Origin: an uncultured Rubripirellula sp.
GTDB lineage: Bacteria; Planctomycetota; Planctomycetia; Pirellulales; Pirellulaceae
Length of the DNA: 64,000 nt
Direction: 5' to 3'
Assembly (NCBI GenBank): GCA_938045805.1
Contig: CALIBL010000021.1
Coordinates: forward strand, 1 to 64,000
The position numbers and the translations under genes were made by a program. Under the pieces are notes generated by a model. It saw only the letters and a list, made by a program, of their open reading frames with translations. It was not told where the DNA came from and did not search any database. Position 1 is the stretch's first letter; every line of letters begins with the position of its first letter. Below are positions 46,072-55,514 of the stretch, piece by piece.

Positions 46072-46980
46072 ATGCCAGAGTTGCCCGAAGTAGAAACCAT
46101 GTGCCGAGGTATTCGCTCGATTGAGGGTTTACAGGTAATGGGTTTTACGATGTGTGAATGTCGGCTTAAGCCCATTTCGATTCAGCCAGAAGCGAGTGTC
46201 ATTGCAGCAATTCTGGTTGGAAGCAAGGTGCACAAGGTAAGTCGTTTGGGGAAACGAGTTCTGGTTTGGTTTTCAGGAAACCGTGTGTTGGTCATTGAGC
46301 CTAGGATGACCGGGATCGTGATGCTTGAAGATCCTCCTAACCAAACACATCTTCGATTAGAGTTCAGGTTAGTTAGAGGTGATGCTCAGGTAGGGCTGAC
46401 GTCGAAAAATCCTACTTTGCCGATGCTTGGGGAACAAAAACTGTTGTTTTGGGATCGCCGAGGGCTTGGCACTGTCAGCTTGATGTCGGCTGAGGAATTA
46501 GAGCAGCAGCTGGTCCAGCGCTTAGGTCCAGATGCTCTTCAGATGACACCGGCTCTTTATGTCGAGAATTTTGGTACGTCTAGAAGAGAAATTAAAGTTG
46601 CTCTGCTGGATCAGAAGTTGGTTGCAGGCATTGGTAATATCTACGCCGCTGAGATCTTATTCATGGCGGGGGTTGATCCAAGATCGAGGTGTGATCGCCT
46701 AACCAGTAAGCAGTGGTACCGAATTTCTGAGGCGACGCATGGTATTCTCAATCAGGCGATCCTCCATGAAGGTAGTACACTAAGTGACGGAACATATCGC
46801 AACGCCATTAATGGCGAGGGTAGTTATCAGCAGTGCCATCGTGTTTATGATCGAGAAGGTCTAGCCTGTTTACGGTGTGAAAGTGGCACTGTCCATCGAA
46901 TCGTCCAAGCTCAACGAAGTACTTTCTTTTGTCCCACATGCCAGAAGAAGCGAGGCCTGCATCCCTCACTCTCTGATTGA
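46072..46980 (+). CDS. mutM: Formamidopyrimidine-DNA glycosylase
   Basis: MutM (Fpg) removes 8-oxoguanine and related oxidised purines and cleaves the strand. The N-terminal PELPEVET gives the catalytic Pro after Met removal and the Glu next to it; the start ATG 46072 is therefore fixed. LLDQKLVAGIGNIYAAEILF is the helix-two-turn-helix signature. The C-terminal zinc finger is present as YDREGLACLRC ... RSTFFCPTCQ, with four Cys. Its 302 residues are slightly longer than usual (about 270), with an insertion near LTSKNPTLPMLGEQKLLFWDRRG. It is alone on this strand. Confidence 0.94.
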   Translation: MPELPEVETMCRGIRSIEGLQVMGFTMCECRLKPISIQPEASVIAAILVGSKVHKVSRLGKRVLVWFSGNRVLVIEPRMTGIVMLEDPPNQTHLRLEFRLVRGDAQVGLTSKNPTLPMLGEQKLLFWDRRGLGTVSLMSAEELEQQLVQRLGPDALQMTPALYVENFGTSRREIKVALLDQKLVAGIGNIYAAEILFMAGVDPRSRCDRLTSKQWYRISEATHGILNQAILHEGSTLSDGTYRNAINGEGSYQQCHRVYDREGLACLRCESGTVHRIVQAQRSTFFCPTCQKKRGLHPSLSD

Positions 46981-47217
46981 TGATCAAGGAGAATCTCGGG
47001 GTCTTGGATGCCAGCTATACTACCCGCGGGTGGATTTTGGCTCCGTTCGACTCTAGCTGGTCGGCACGGTGATCAGTTGCGGATCAAAGACACCCGCACG
47101 GTATTGATTTTGTGTCCATGGAGAAGTTACGTACATTGTGTGAATTGCTGATCCCCGTGCACTGATCCATTAAAGAAGTACAAGCTCAGGCAGAAACACA
47201 AATATCGAGAGATACTC

Positions 47218-48294
47218 ATGCAGGTATTGGATTTTGAGGAGCATGGCTTGAAACATTCATTTTCTCGGCGTGATTGGGTAAAACTAATTGCTTCGCTCGT
47301 TTCGGCTGGCACGTCCATCCAGTCGAGTCGTCAGGTTTCTGCAGCTCAGCAAGATCGTTGGGGAGATTCCATCAAACGCGGGCTGGATTGGTTGAGTCGT
47401 ACTCAGTCTTCGCGAGGTCAATGGAACACACAGGTCTATCCCACGGCTTTGGCGTCACTTGCTGGAACAGCACTTATCGCAAGTGGTAGCACTACCACCC
47501 AGGGCCCCTATGCTCGCGGGATCGCCAGGGTTGCTGATTTCCTGATAAGTAAGAGCCGCGATAATGGACTAATTGGTGATCCGCAGACGGACTCCCGATA
47601 TACCTATGGGCATGGATTTGCGATGTTGATGCTTTCTCAGGTGCTTGGCGAAGAAGGACTGGTGGATCGCCGTAATGAGCTCGTGGAAGTCTTAACAAAA
47701 GCAGTTCAATTTAGTGGTGGGGCACAGACCGAAGCAGGTGGGTGGGGATACGTCTCCGCAAAAGAGGGGAATAATTTCGACGAAGGTTCGACAACTATTA
47801 CTCAGGTTCAAGGTTTAAGAGGTTGTCGAAATGCGGGAATTCCTGTCAGCGGTGACGTGATTGAAAAAGCAAAGCAATACATTTATCGATGCAAGAATGC
47901 TGATGGCGGGATTAGCTATAGCAGTCAGCAGATGGGTACTAGTCGACCTGCCATAACTGCCGCCGCTTTGGCTGCTCTTTATAATGCCGGTGATTACGAC
48001 AGCGACCACGTGCCCGAAATGTTGAGCTATGCAAAGGGTACGCTACACGATATCGGTGACGGATCTCGGGCGTTCGGACATTGGCATTACACTTATCTGT
48101 ACTACAGTCAGGTGGTCTACCGTCAAGGCGATGAAATGTGGATCCCGTTTAGGGATCGATTGTATGACCGAATCGTGAGCGAGCAGAGGCCTGATGGTTA
48201 TTGGGAGGGTCAGATTGACCCTGTTTATGTCACGGCATGTAATCTAATCATTCTGCAGTTGGATCAATCTTTTTTGCCAATTTACCAACGATGA
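47218..48294 (+). CDS. Tat-exported squalene-cyclase-fold protein
   Basis: The N-terminus has SRRDWVKLIASLVSAGTS, which fits a twin-arginine signal (SRRxxxK with a weak hydrophobic core). The rest, up to 358 residues, is an alpha/alpha toroid of the prenyltransferase/squalene-cyclase type with repeated elements GLDWLSRTQSSRGQW, KQYIYRCKNADGGISYS and IVSEQRPDGYWEG (QW-like). The aspartate motif of terpene cyclases is not visible, so it is probably not a cyclase. It shares the fold with the C-terminus of the 905-residue protein at 7.6-10.3 kb and stands alone. Confidence 0.8.
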   Translation: MQVLDFEEHGLKHSFSRRDWVKLIASLVSAGTSIQSSRQVSAAQQDRWGDSIKRGLDWLSRTQSSRGQWNTQVYPTALASLAGTALIASGSTTTQGPYARGIARVADFLISKSRDNGLIGDPQTDSRYTYGHGFAMLMLSQVLGEEGLVDRRNELVEVLTKAVQFSGGAQTEAGGWGYVSAKEGNNFDEGSTTITQVQGLRGCRNAGIPVSGDVIEKAKQYIYRCKNADGGISYSSQQMGTSRPAITAAALAALYNAGDYDSDHVPEMLSYAKGTLHDIGDGSRAFGHWHYTYLYYSQVVYRQGDEMWIPFRDRLYDRIVSEQRPDGYWEGQIDPVYVTACNLIILQLDQSFLPIYQR

Positions 48295-48344
48295 CAACCG
48301 ATCGGAACATTGCGTCCAAGTTGTCCCATTGGTAAATACCTCAA

Positions 48345-50297
48345 TCACGAATCTTCTGGTAAGGTCATGTTTTGGGAACTGTCGGTCGTTTGAAGTTGTA
48401 TCATTTGGCTGTAAAGGCCATCCCGTTTAATGAGGGTGTGGTGACTACCCGATTCAATGATTTTTCCGCCATCGAGCACAACGATGCGATCGGCTTGTTG
48501 AATTGTGCTTAGTCGATGTGCAATGACTAGTGATGTTCGATTCTTCAAGAGAGTCTGCAGGCTTTGTTGAATCAACTGCTCGCTCTCACTGTCTAGATTG
48601 CTGGTTGCTTCATCCAAAATTAAGATTTTTGGATCCGCACAAATTGCTCTGGCGATTGCGATTCTTTGCCTTTGTCCACCAGATAGCTTGACTCCACGTT
48701 CACCAATTCGCGATTCGTAACCTTTGGGAAGACGTTCGATGAAATCATCTGCAGCAGCCATTCTTGCAGCTTGCTGAATCATACTGAAGCGAGTGTCCTT
48801 TCTCGAATAGCCGATGTTTTCACCGATCGTTCCGTCGAATAGAAAGACGTCCTGCTCGACGATTCCGAGTAGCTGTCGAAAGGAACTAAGTTCAATGTTT
48901 TTTAGATTAATTCCATCTAAAAGTACGTTCCCCGCGCACGGGTCATAGAATCTTGCGATGATATTCGTCAGGGTTGTTTTGCCGGCACCGCTTCGTCCAA
49001 CTAGTGCAACCGTCTCACCGGGTTCGATAGTGAGGGAGATATTTTTGAGGACTTGTTGCTCGGTGCCGGGGTACACAAAGTCAATGTTTTTAAGCTCGAT
49101 ACGACCTGCTGCAGTCGTCTTGTTGACTTGTAAGGCATTTGGTGTTGACGGCAATTCTTGGTTGATCTCAAGGACATCGAGTATTCGATCTAAGCCTGCA
49201 AGATTGTTTTGGAATCCCGCAGCACTCGCAGCCAATGTGGCAAGTGGATCGAGAAGCATGGTGAGATATACGAGAAACATCATTAAATCTCCTAGAGTCA
49301 GTTCTGATTCAATGATCTGATACCCGCCGTAGAGAAGAAGTCCGGTTGAGGCTAGGGGAATGACAACTTCCCAGACAGTTTCAATCAAACGGGTCCACCA
49401 CCAAGTGAAGAGTTGTTGTCTCACAAGTAGGTTGCCTTCGCCAACAAAGCGTCCGGTTTCACTGCGATGTCTCGCGAATGTTCTCACCACGCGAATGCCG
49501 CCAAACGTTTCGGTCACGCTGCTATCGATGTTTTGTCGTTGTTTTCGGATGTCACGATACAGGGGTCGAATTCTATTGATCCACGTTCGATGGCTGACCC
49601 AAACCAGTGGAAGAAGTGTGGCGCCACCAAGCATGAGTTTCCAGTCAACGAGCATGAGGATAAGCAGGCTACCCGCAAGCTGCACCAATGCTCTCCAAGG
49701 GTTGTACAGCATGCTAAAGATCAGGTCCGCGACTCCTCCTGCATCCTCGCGGATTAAGCTCGCCGCGCCCCCGCTTTTAAGGTCGTGAACGAGATTCATC
49801 GGAAGGTGGATGGCATGCTCAAAGACCTTTTTGCGGATACTGATTTGCGTAAGGTTGACCGTTTTTGTGGCGATCCATCTACTTGTTAGATGTACCACTG
49901 TGGCCGTTCCGGTAACGAACACCACACCCGTGGCAATGGTAAAGAGGATGGCAAGAGGGTCATTTGTCGTGATAATTCCAGTCGCCCAGGTTGGTACTTC
50001 TTTCGGTGGGCTCGTTAAAGCTAAATCGATCGCTAGTTTGGTGCCCAAAGGAGGGATCAATCGCAAGCCAATTCCAATGGTCAAGAGGGCGAGAGCGATC
50101 GCGAGTTTGCGGCGGTGACCTCGTAGTAGCGAGAGAAACTTCAGGAAGAGTTCGAGGAATTTGCGATCTCTTGCACCGATCTTTTTGGGGTTTCTATCAG
50201 AGTGCCCATGGAAAGAGCGTGCCGCATTTGCATTATTCTTTTTGCGAACGCGTTTTCGAAATTCGAGAAATCGTTTGCGGCTTGGCTCACGTAGCAT
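48345..50297 (-). CDS. ABC exporter, MsbA-like (fused permease and ATPase)
   Basis: The 650-residue half-transporter has a basic N-terminal tail of about 60 residues, six transmembrane helices (about 65-360) and an ATPase domain (about 390-630). Visible motifs are Walker A GRSGAGKTT near 429, Q-loop IVEQDVFLFDGTIGEN, signature LSGGQRQRIAIARA near 532 and Walker B ILILDEATS with the H-loop SLVIAHRLSTI. It would work as a homodimer. Similar proteins flip lipid A or other lipids, or export peptides or drugs; the substrate is not certain. It is divergent from the symporter gene. Confidence 0.9.
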   Translation of the reverse strand: MLREPSRKRFLEFRKRVRKKNNANAARSFHGHSDRNPKKIGARDRKFLELFLKFLSLLRGHRRKLAIALALLTIGIGLRLIPPLGTKLAIDLALTSPPKEVPTWATGIITTNDPLAILFTIATGVVFVTGTATVVHLTSRWIATKTVNLTQISIRKKVFEHAIHLPMNLVHDLKSGGAASLIREDAGGVADLIFSMLYNPWRALVQLAGSLLILMLVDWKLMLGGATLLPLVWVSHRTWINRIRPLYRDIRKQRQNIDSSVTETFGGIRVVRTFARHRSETGRFVGEGNLLVRQQLFTWWWTRLIETVWEVVIPLASTGLLLYGGYQIIESELTLGDLMMFLVYLTMLLDPLATLAASAAGFQNNLAGLDRILDVLEINQELPSTPNALQVNKTTAAGRIELKNIDFVYPGTEQQVLKNISLTIEPGETVALVGRSGAGKTTLTNIIARFYDPCAGNVLLDGINLKNIELSSFRQLLGIVEQDVFLFDGTIGENIGYSRKDTRFSMIQQAARMAAADDFIERLPKGYESRIGERGVKLSGGQRQRIAIARAICADPKILILDEATSNLDSESEQLIQQSLQTLLKNRTSLVIAHRLSTIQQADRIVVLDGGKIIESGSHHTLIKRDGLYSQMIQLQTTDSSQNMTLPEDS

Positions 50298-50469
50298 CTT
50301 GTTGTTTTCCCGCCGGATCCGTTAAGTCCACTCAATCTGACGCGTCATTATTGAAAGCTGGCCATTGATCACGGATAAAACCGCTCAAACTCTTTGAAAA
50401 CACTCGCGTCGCCAATTTCAAAAGGTTACTCTTGCGTCCGTTTCTCGAGGATAGCCTAGTTAGTTTTAG

Positions 50470-50489
50470 CTAATCGCTAAAGCGATTGG
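50470..50489. promoter_or_regulatory. Inverted repeat in the ABC exporter/symporter divergent region
   Basis: CTAATCGC (50470-50477), loop TAAA and GCGATTGG (50482-50489) form an 8-bp stem with one G-T pair, about 50 bases before the symporter start codon. It could be an operator for a dimeric regulator or an RNA hairpin. It is a weak call. Confidence 0.25.
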
Positions 50490-50537
50490 CGTCTTTTCTC
50501 AAATCTTAGTGAGCAACAAATACCCGGCTGAAGCGTC

Positions 50538-52730
50538 ATGCAAGAAATCGATTACTACGTGTTGGTCAGTTATTTCGCAATCATGATTTTGATTGGTCTT
50601 TGGGCGATGCGTCGTGTGAATAATCAAGAAGATTATTTCATGGGTGGTCGTGGGTTTGGAAAGTTAATGCAAACCTTCGCTGCTTTTGGTGCCGGGACGG
50701 GAGCGCACGAGCCAGTCCAAGTTGGTCGAACAGTATGGACAAGCGGTCTAAGTGGTGTCTGGTCGGCACTGATGTGGCTTTTCGTGACACCCATCTATTG
50801 GATCACAGCGGTGTGGTATCGGAGGATGCGACATTTGACACTGGGTGATTGGTTTGTGGAGCGATATCAGTCTCCAGCTTTAGGCGTTGCTTACACGATT
50901 TTCGCAATCGTTTTTTATATGTTCTATCTTTCCACCATGTTTTCAGCGATAGCCAAGTTTGCTGTGCCGCTGCTTGGATTTGAAACGGGTCTGTTTGGAT
51001 ATGAAATCAGATACACGCTAATCCCACTGATTGCGGGGATTGTGATGGTATATGGTGTCTTGGGTGGTTTGACCGCTGCCTATTGGACTGATTTGATTCA
51101 GGGAATTTTCATTCTACTTCTCTCAGTGCTTTTGATTCCCTACGGGTTATGGGCACTGTGTTCGAAGTTTGCAACAGAGGGATCGCAGAGCATGATGAAT
51201 GGTTTTAGCATCATGCATGAAAGGATCTCAGAGGATTACTTCAGTTTATTTGACGGCCCCAGTAGCGGTGAGTTTCCCATACAGTACATCATCTCCCTGT
51301 CCCTGTTAGGGATGATTGGGATTGTTGTTCAGCCGCACTTTATTGCCACCGGAGGTGGTTCGGCCAAATCTGAAGACGAAGCCAGAATTGGGCTTGTTGC
51401 GGGAAACTTTCTTAAACGCTTATGTACGGTTGGCTGGGCAATCACGGCACTCATTGCACTTGCTCTGTTGTCGGGGAATACTGAGATTGCTTCTGATCCT
51501 GACCAGGTGTGGGGAGTTGCCGCACGTGAGATTCTTGGGCCGATGAATCTCGGGCTTGTTGGGTTGATGCTTGCTTGCCTTTTGGCGGCAATGATGAGCT
51601 CCGCCGATACTTACATGATCGTTACATCGGGCTTGGTTGTTCGGAACGTCTATGCCGCTTATATCAATGCGGAAGCTGATGAAAAGAAGTATATCGCAGT
51701 GGGACGGCTCACCGGCTTGCTAATTATTCTCGGAGCCGTCGTCGTCTCGTTGGTTTATTCTGATGTCTTTGGCCAGTTTAAGATGGCGATGGAGTTGCCA
51801 ATTCTTTTTGCCGCTCCTTTTTGGATAGGCATGTATTGGCGTCGTGCGAACTGTCGATCTGTGTGGGCAACAATCTGTGTGTCGTTGCTGTTGTTCTTTG
51901 TTTTTCCTGTGGTGATTCCGGAGCTAGCGCCCGCTTTGCGAGAAAGTGAACGATTTTCTGCTGTTACCGATCGCGTCACCAAAACTTTCACCAGACCTGC
52001 TACGGAGTCAGATGTGTCTCGGTATCAAGCGTGGGTTGAAGCCAACCAAGCGTTGGAAGAGAAGTATGCAAATTCTGACTCAACCGAGTTAGATCAAGGG
52101 AAAAAACTGCTCGGGAAGGCTCCTCCAAAAGCGTTGGTTGGAGAAATGATTGAGGTGAGTGTGACTTCGGGAGGAGTGCCCGTTTTTTGGCGCGGCGGTG
52201 CTGAGTCAACCGATGATACAGGTTTAGCAACTGGGCCGGTTAGCTTTACCCTTGAGTCGGAATCTGAGATTGACGGAGTTAGCGTTAGGGTTGAAAAAGC
52301 ATCAGGTCGAGTTCGAGGTTTAGGAGCATTGAATCTGGATTTCGCAATCTATTCGCTTGCCGGTTGGGACTTGTCGACCGTCTCAAAGGCGACCTTAGAG
52401 ACACTCCGCTTGCCATCACGACTTCTTGCGCCTTTCCTTGTTCTAATTGGTTTCAGCTACATTACAAGGCGCGAAGATGAGCAGGTTCTCGATCGTTATT
52501 ATGCGAAGATGAATACGCCGGTTAATCCAGATCCGGAGTTAGATCGTCATAATCTGGAGGCAGCATTTCTCAATCCTCGAGCTGCCGGTAATCGGAGGTT
52601 GTTTCCCAATTCCGATTGGGAGTTCACTCTGCCAACCAAGATGGATGTCGTCGGATTCACGATTTCTTGCTTGGTCTGTGTGATCGTTATCGGGTTACTA
52701 ATCTGGCTTGCTTCTCTCGGTGCCGCGTGA
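50538..52730 (+). CDS. Sodium:solute symporter family protein with large soluble insertion
   Basis: This 730-residue SSS-family protein has about 13 transmembrane segments; family signatures include ADTYMIVTSGLVVRNVY and GVLGGLTAAYWTDLIQGI. It has an unusual soluble stretch of about 150 residues (about 470-620; ERFSAVTDRVTKTFTRPATES ... TGPVSFTLESESEIDGVSVRVEKASG) between the last core helices, predicted to be a beta-rich domain. A final helix follows at LPTKMDVVGFTISCLVCVIVIGLLIW. The substrate is unknown (sugar, amino acid or other solute by Na+ coupling). It is divergent from the ABC exporter. Confidence 0.86.
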   Translation: MQEIDYYVLVSYFAIMILIGLWAMRRVNNQEDYFMGGRGFGKLMQTFAAFGAGTGAHEPVQVGRTVWTSGLSGVWSALMWLFVTPIYWITAVWYRRMRHLTLGDWFVERYQSPALGVAYTIFAIVFYMFYLSTMFSAIAKFAVPLLGFETGLFGYEIRYTLIPLIAGIVMVYGVLGGLTAAYWTDLIQGIFILLLSVLLIPYGLWALCSKFATEGSQSMMNGFSIMHERISEDYFSLFDGPSSGEFPIQYIISLSLLGMIGIVVQPHFIATGGGSAKSEDEARIGLVAGNFLKRLCTVGWAITALIALALLSGNTEIASDPDQVWGVAAREILGPMNLGLVGLMLACLLAAMMSSADTYMIVTSGLVVRNVYAAYINAEADEKKYIAVGRLTGLLIILGAVVVSLVYSDVFGQFKMAMELPILFAAPFWIGMYWRRANCRSVWATICVSLLLFFVFPVVIPELAPALRESERFSAVTDRVTKTFTRPATESDVSRYQAWVEANQALEEKYANSDSTELDQGKKLLGKAPPKALVGEMIEVSVTSGGVPVFWRGGAESTDDTGLATGPVSFTLESESEIDGVSVRVEKASGRVRGLGALNLDFAIYSLAGWDLSTVSKATLETLRLPSRLLAPFLVLIGFSYITRREDEQVLDRYYAKMNTPVNPDPELDRHNLEAAFLNPRAAGNRRLFPNSDWEFTLPTKMDVVGFTISCLVCVIVIGLLIWLASLGAA

Positions 52731-52835
52731 TTTCTTGGTATCACCTGCCACTCAATCAATGCTTTAGCGGACATCCGTAATCGGGCAGAATGCTTGATCA
52801 AAAAGTTTGTGAAAATTCTTGAAGGTTTAGACACT

Positions 52836-53699
52836 TCAGGAGCTTGCACTTCGGTAACTCGATAATGCGCGGTGGAAAATCCAACGGCTAAAAATGACAC
52901 TACCGCAAGCTGCGACGAACGCCCATGCAACAAAAAACCATTCGCCTGTTGTGCGTGGGTCGATCGGTCTGGCAAGTATTCTTGCTGGGACATTTACGAC
53001 TAGAAGAACGGGAATAATAAATGTGAAGATGCCGTACAGCGGGCGACCCCAGCCGCGATCATACATCTCCATTGGGTAACGGCTGAAGTTGGTAATGTAG
53101 AACCAAAAATTGTAAAGCGTTTGATTTCGCCCCAGCCAAACACTGGTCGCACTAAGGCAGATCATCAAGCTATACATGATGACGATCCCTAAAATCACAA
53201 AGATGAGGTAGAGAGCGATTTCATGCCAACCCGGAATCATCGGCGTGTTTTCGCGATGAGCAAGGTTGTGGAGGGAAATAATGGCAATCACGATTCCCGC
53301 GCCAAAGTTGGAAAGAGAACTCCAATCCACTTTCCGAAAAGAGATCAGAAATTGCGTGTCGATGGGTTTGAGCAATGCAAAGTCCAACCCTCCTGTCCTA
53401 ATTAATTCGCTGAACTCTTCCGCATTCGGCATGAAGAATGCTTGGACAATGCTGTTGATAAACCAAGTTGTTGCTAAAAAGAGGAAAAACTTATCGCGAT
53501 CCCACCCTGACTCGGCCCCAATAGTGTCGGTGTACTGGAATAGGATCAGATAGAAGCCAACATTCATTAGCGTCCAGCCAACACTGCTGACGCATTGCAA
53601 AACAAAGTTAGTGCGAAAAGTCATGTCTCGAATGAGACTGTTCTTTGCGAACGTTAAGAAGACTTTGAGATAATTAGGATGCGGGTCTTTCAATGACAT
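52836..53699 (-). CDS. ABC-2 family permease (DUF990-like), second of pair
   Basis: ATG 53699 (MSLKDPHPNYLKVFLTFAKNS) gives 287 residues and leaves 13 bases to the preceding gene; the longer frame to 53747 would overlap it. There are six hydrophobic segments. The family motif NSLIRDMTFRTNFVLQ and RTGGLDFALLKPIDTQF are the features of ABC-2 DUF990 permeases, where a G-x-D-x-x-L-L-x-P-I coupling segment recurs in both paralogues. Usually the two permeases work with an ATPase gene in the same operon, but none is seen here. Confidence 0.82.
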   Translation of the reverse strand: MSLKDPHPNYLKVFLTFAKNSLIRDMTFRTNFVLQCVSSVGWTLMNVGFYLILFQYTDTIGAESGWDRDKFFLFLATTWFINSIVQAFFMPNAEEFSELIRTGGLDFALLKPIDTQFLISFRKVDWSSLSNFGAGIVIAIISLHNLAHRENTPMIPGWHEIALYLIFVILGIVIMYSLMICLSATSVWLGRNQTLYNFWFYITNFSRYPMEMYDRGWGRPLYGIFTFIIPVLLVVNVPARILARPIDPRTTGEWFFVAWAFVAACGSVIFSRWIFHRALSSYRSASS

Positions 53700-53712
53700 T
53701 GTTTGAATTTCC

Positions 53713-54570
53713 TCACCCACCGTACCCGCTGTATCGTTGTACTCCACGAGAGTATGCGATTCGACAAAGTGCGATGAAAAAAACTAGCCAACACGCTTCC
53801 AAGGCTAGCTCGAAAAGAAGTTCATCTTGAGGGATCTTTCCAAGGAAAATGGCCGCTGGAAAATAGGCGAGGTATTTCAGCGGAAGGAATGTCACGAAGT
53901 ATTCAATTGAATCCGGAAGTAGTGAAAGCGGGAACATATGACCGGAAAGAAAAAAGCTGAAGAGCATGTATACGAATAACAAAGACGACACTTCTAAAAA
54001 CCAAAATCCAATCATCCCGATAGAAGCTTCGAGGAAAAATCCAATGAGGAATCCCATCACAAGTGACAAGGTGAAGGCAAATAAAGTTGTCAGACTCGGC
54101 CATCCTGAAACAAAGTAGTGGCGGCAGAGGAAAAAGACCAATGCAAACGGACCGGCGGCAATTACGTAGTACGCAAATTTGTGCGCAATCCGATTCAGAA
54201 GAAGGAAACCTATTAGGTCAATCGGTTGGATTAAATAGCGTTTGATCTCTCCTTCGCGAATTTGTTTCGCGATACCTGAAGCCAATCCTGGCATGCTAGA
54301 AAACGCTCGTCCAAGCATGGTGAGAAGATAGTAGGCAACGATTTCTTCAAAGCTAAAGCCACCGATGGTTCCCTCAGTGTTATCGCCTTTACTTTCGATT
54401 GCGTCAAATACTGCAAACCAAAGGAAAATCTGAGTAACGATCGGCAGGAATCGCATGAGCGTTCCCAGTGCAAAGTCACCTCGATATACAAGCCGCTCCT
54501 CAAGGGCTGTGCGAAAGATCATCATCCAAGACGAGATCTTCCATTGCAGCTGAGATGGGACCGGTGACAT
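53713..54570 (-). CDS. ABC-2 family permease (DUF990-like), first of pair
   Basis: ATG 54570 (MSPVPSQLQWKISSWMMIFR) gives 285 residues; the open frame continues to 54678 without hydrophobic or family-like sequence. The protein has six transmembrane segments and the coupling segment REGEIKRYLIQPIDLIGFLL, which corresponds to the segment in the second paralogue. SGHMFPLSLLPDSIEYFVTFLPLKYLAYFP is a typical ABC-2 C-terminal part. It lies 13 bases before its paralogue and 246 bases after the fliO stop. The exported substrate is unknown. Confidence 0.82.
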   Translation of the reverse strand: MSPVPSQLQWKISSWMMIFRTALEERLVYRGDFALGTLMRFLPIVTQIFLWFAVFDAIESKGDNTEGTIGGFSFEEIVAYYLLTMLGRAFSSMPGLASGIAKQIREGEIKRYLIQPIDLIGFLLLNRIAHKFAYYVIAAGPFALVFFLCRHYFVSGWPSLTTLFAFTLSLVMGFLIGFFLEASIGMIGFWFLEVSSLLFVYMLFSFFLSGHMFPLSLLPDSIEYFVTFLPLKYLAYFPAAIFLGKIPQDELLFELALEACWLVFFIALCRIAYSRGVQRYSGYGG

Positions 54571-54815
54571 GCTTTTAATACTAAGAAGAGTTGAGCTCGT
54601 TGACCGATAGCACGGCGTGTCGCGATTGATGTAGTGAGGCAAGGTTATCAATCGCAGGCGATATCCGCAATCAAGCACAGTCGAGTCGTAAGGTCAGATG
54701 CTGTTTTTTGGCCAACCGAATTCGTGAAATTACAACCCCTCGGAGATGATAATCTGATGATGGCTTAAAAGATGCCCCGTGGGTGGAGGTCTGCCAAGGC
54801 TTACATAAGTGGTGT

Positions 54816-55481
54816 TTACTCGGTTGATTCAAGGTTATCCGAATCAAATCTTTTTGCTGCGGTGGCAAATTCGTTGTTTGGGTCCCAGTCGAAAGTATTC
54901 AGAATGGTTTGCACTTCGGCCGGCTCATCGATTTCGCAAAGCTTTTGCAGAACGCCGTTGGTTTGTGAGACGAGCAGAATTCGATTGGAGAATCGGATCA
55001 CATGCATCTGGGTTTTGGGATCGAAGACATGACTGCCTAGTGGTTCGATAAGGGACCCCATGGCTGAGTTTCTTCCGTGCGATTTTGTATTGATCTTACG
55101 GCTGAACCACACAAGCACCGCGAATAACCCAAGTACAATCAGTAAGCTTGAGGCCACGGTGATGGCGGAGGACGTAATTCCCGACTTTTGTCGTGCTCCT
55201 TTGTCTTCAGAAGTCTCTTTAGTTCGGGGAGATAAGGTTGGAAATTCCGAACTTGTTTGGATCTTACTTGATGAAGTTGCTTCCTCGGTGGTGGACGTTT
55301 GACCGCTGACACTGCTTCGCGGACGAATAATTGTGGCGTTCGGTCTTTGATCTTCTGCGTCTGTAATCTGTGCGGTTTGTCCTCTGGAAATAGATGGCAC
55401 CCACAGCATTGCAATGAGCAAAATGGTAACTCTTGCTAAAAAGTTCATCACGGTATTCAGTGTGTCCGCTTTAGATGGCAT
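54816..55481 (-). CDS. fliO: Flagellar biosynthesis protein FliO
   Basis: FliO supports assembly of the flagellar export gate protein FliP. This 221-residue protein has a signal-like N-terminus (MNFLARVTILLIAMLW, which may start at ATG 55448), a Ser/Thr/Glu-rich spacer, a transmembrane helix SLLIVLGLFAVLVWFSRK and a cytoplasmic tail with IEPLGSHVFDPKTQMHVIRFSNRILLVSQTNGVLQKLCEID, the usual FliO beta-rich signature. It follows fliN by 33 bases. fliP, which often comes next, is not in this window; unrelated ABC permeases follow. Confidence 0.85.
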   Translation of the reverse strand: MPSKADTLNTVMNFLARVTILLIAMLWVPSISRGQTAQITDAEDQRPNATIIRPRSSVSGQTSTTEEATSSSKIQTSSEFPTLSPRTKETSEDKGARQKSGITSSAITVASSLLIVLGLFAVLVWFSRKINTKSHGRNSAMGSLIEPLGSHVFDPKTQMHVIRFSNRILLVSQTNGVLQKLCEIDEPAEVQTILNTFDWDPNNEFATAAKRFDSDNLESTE

Positions 55482-55514
55482 CCCATGTTCCTAAGCTGAG
55501 GAGATTACCGCGAT

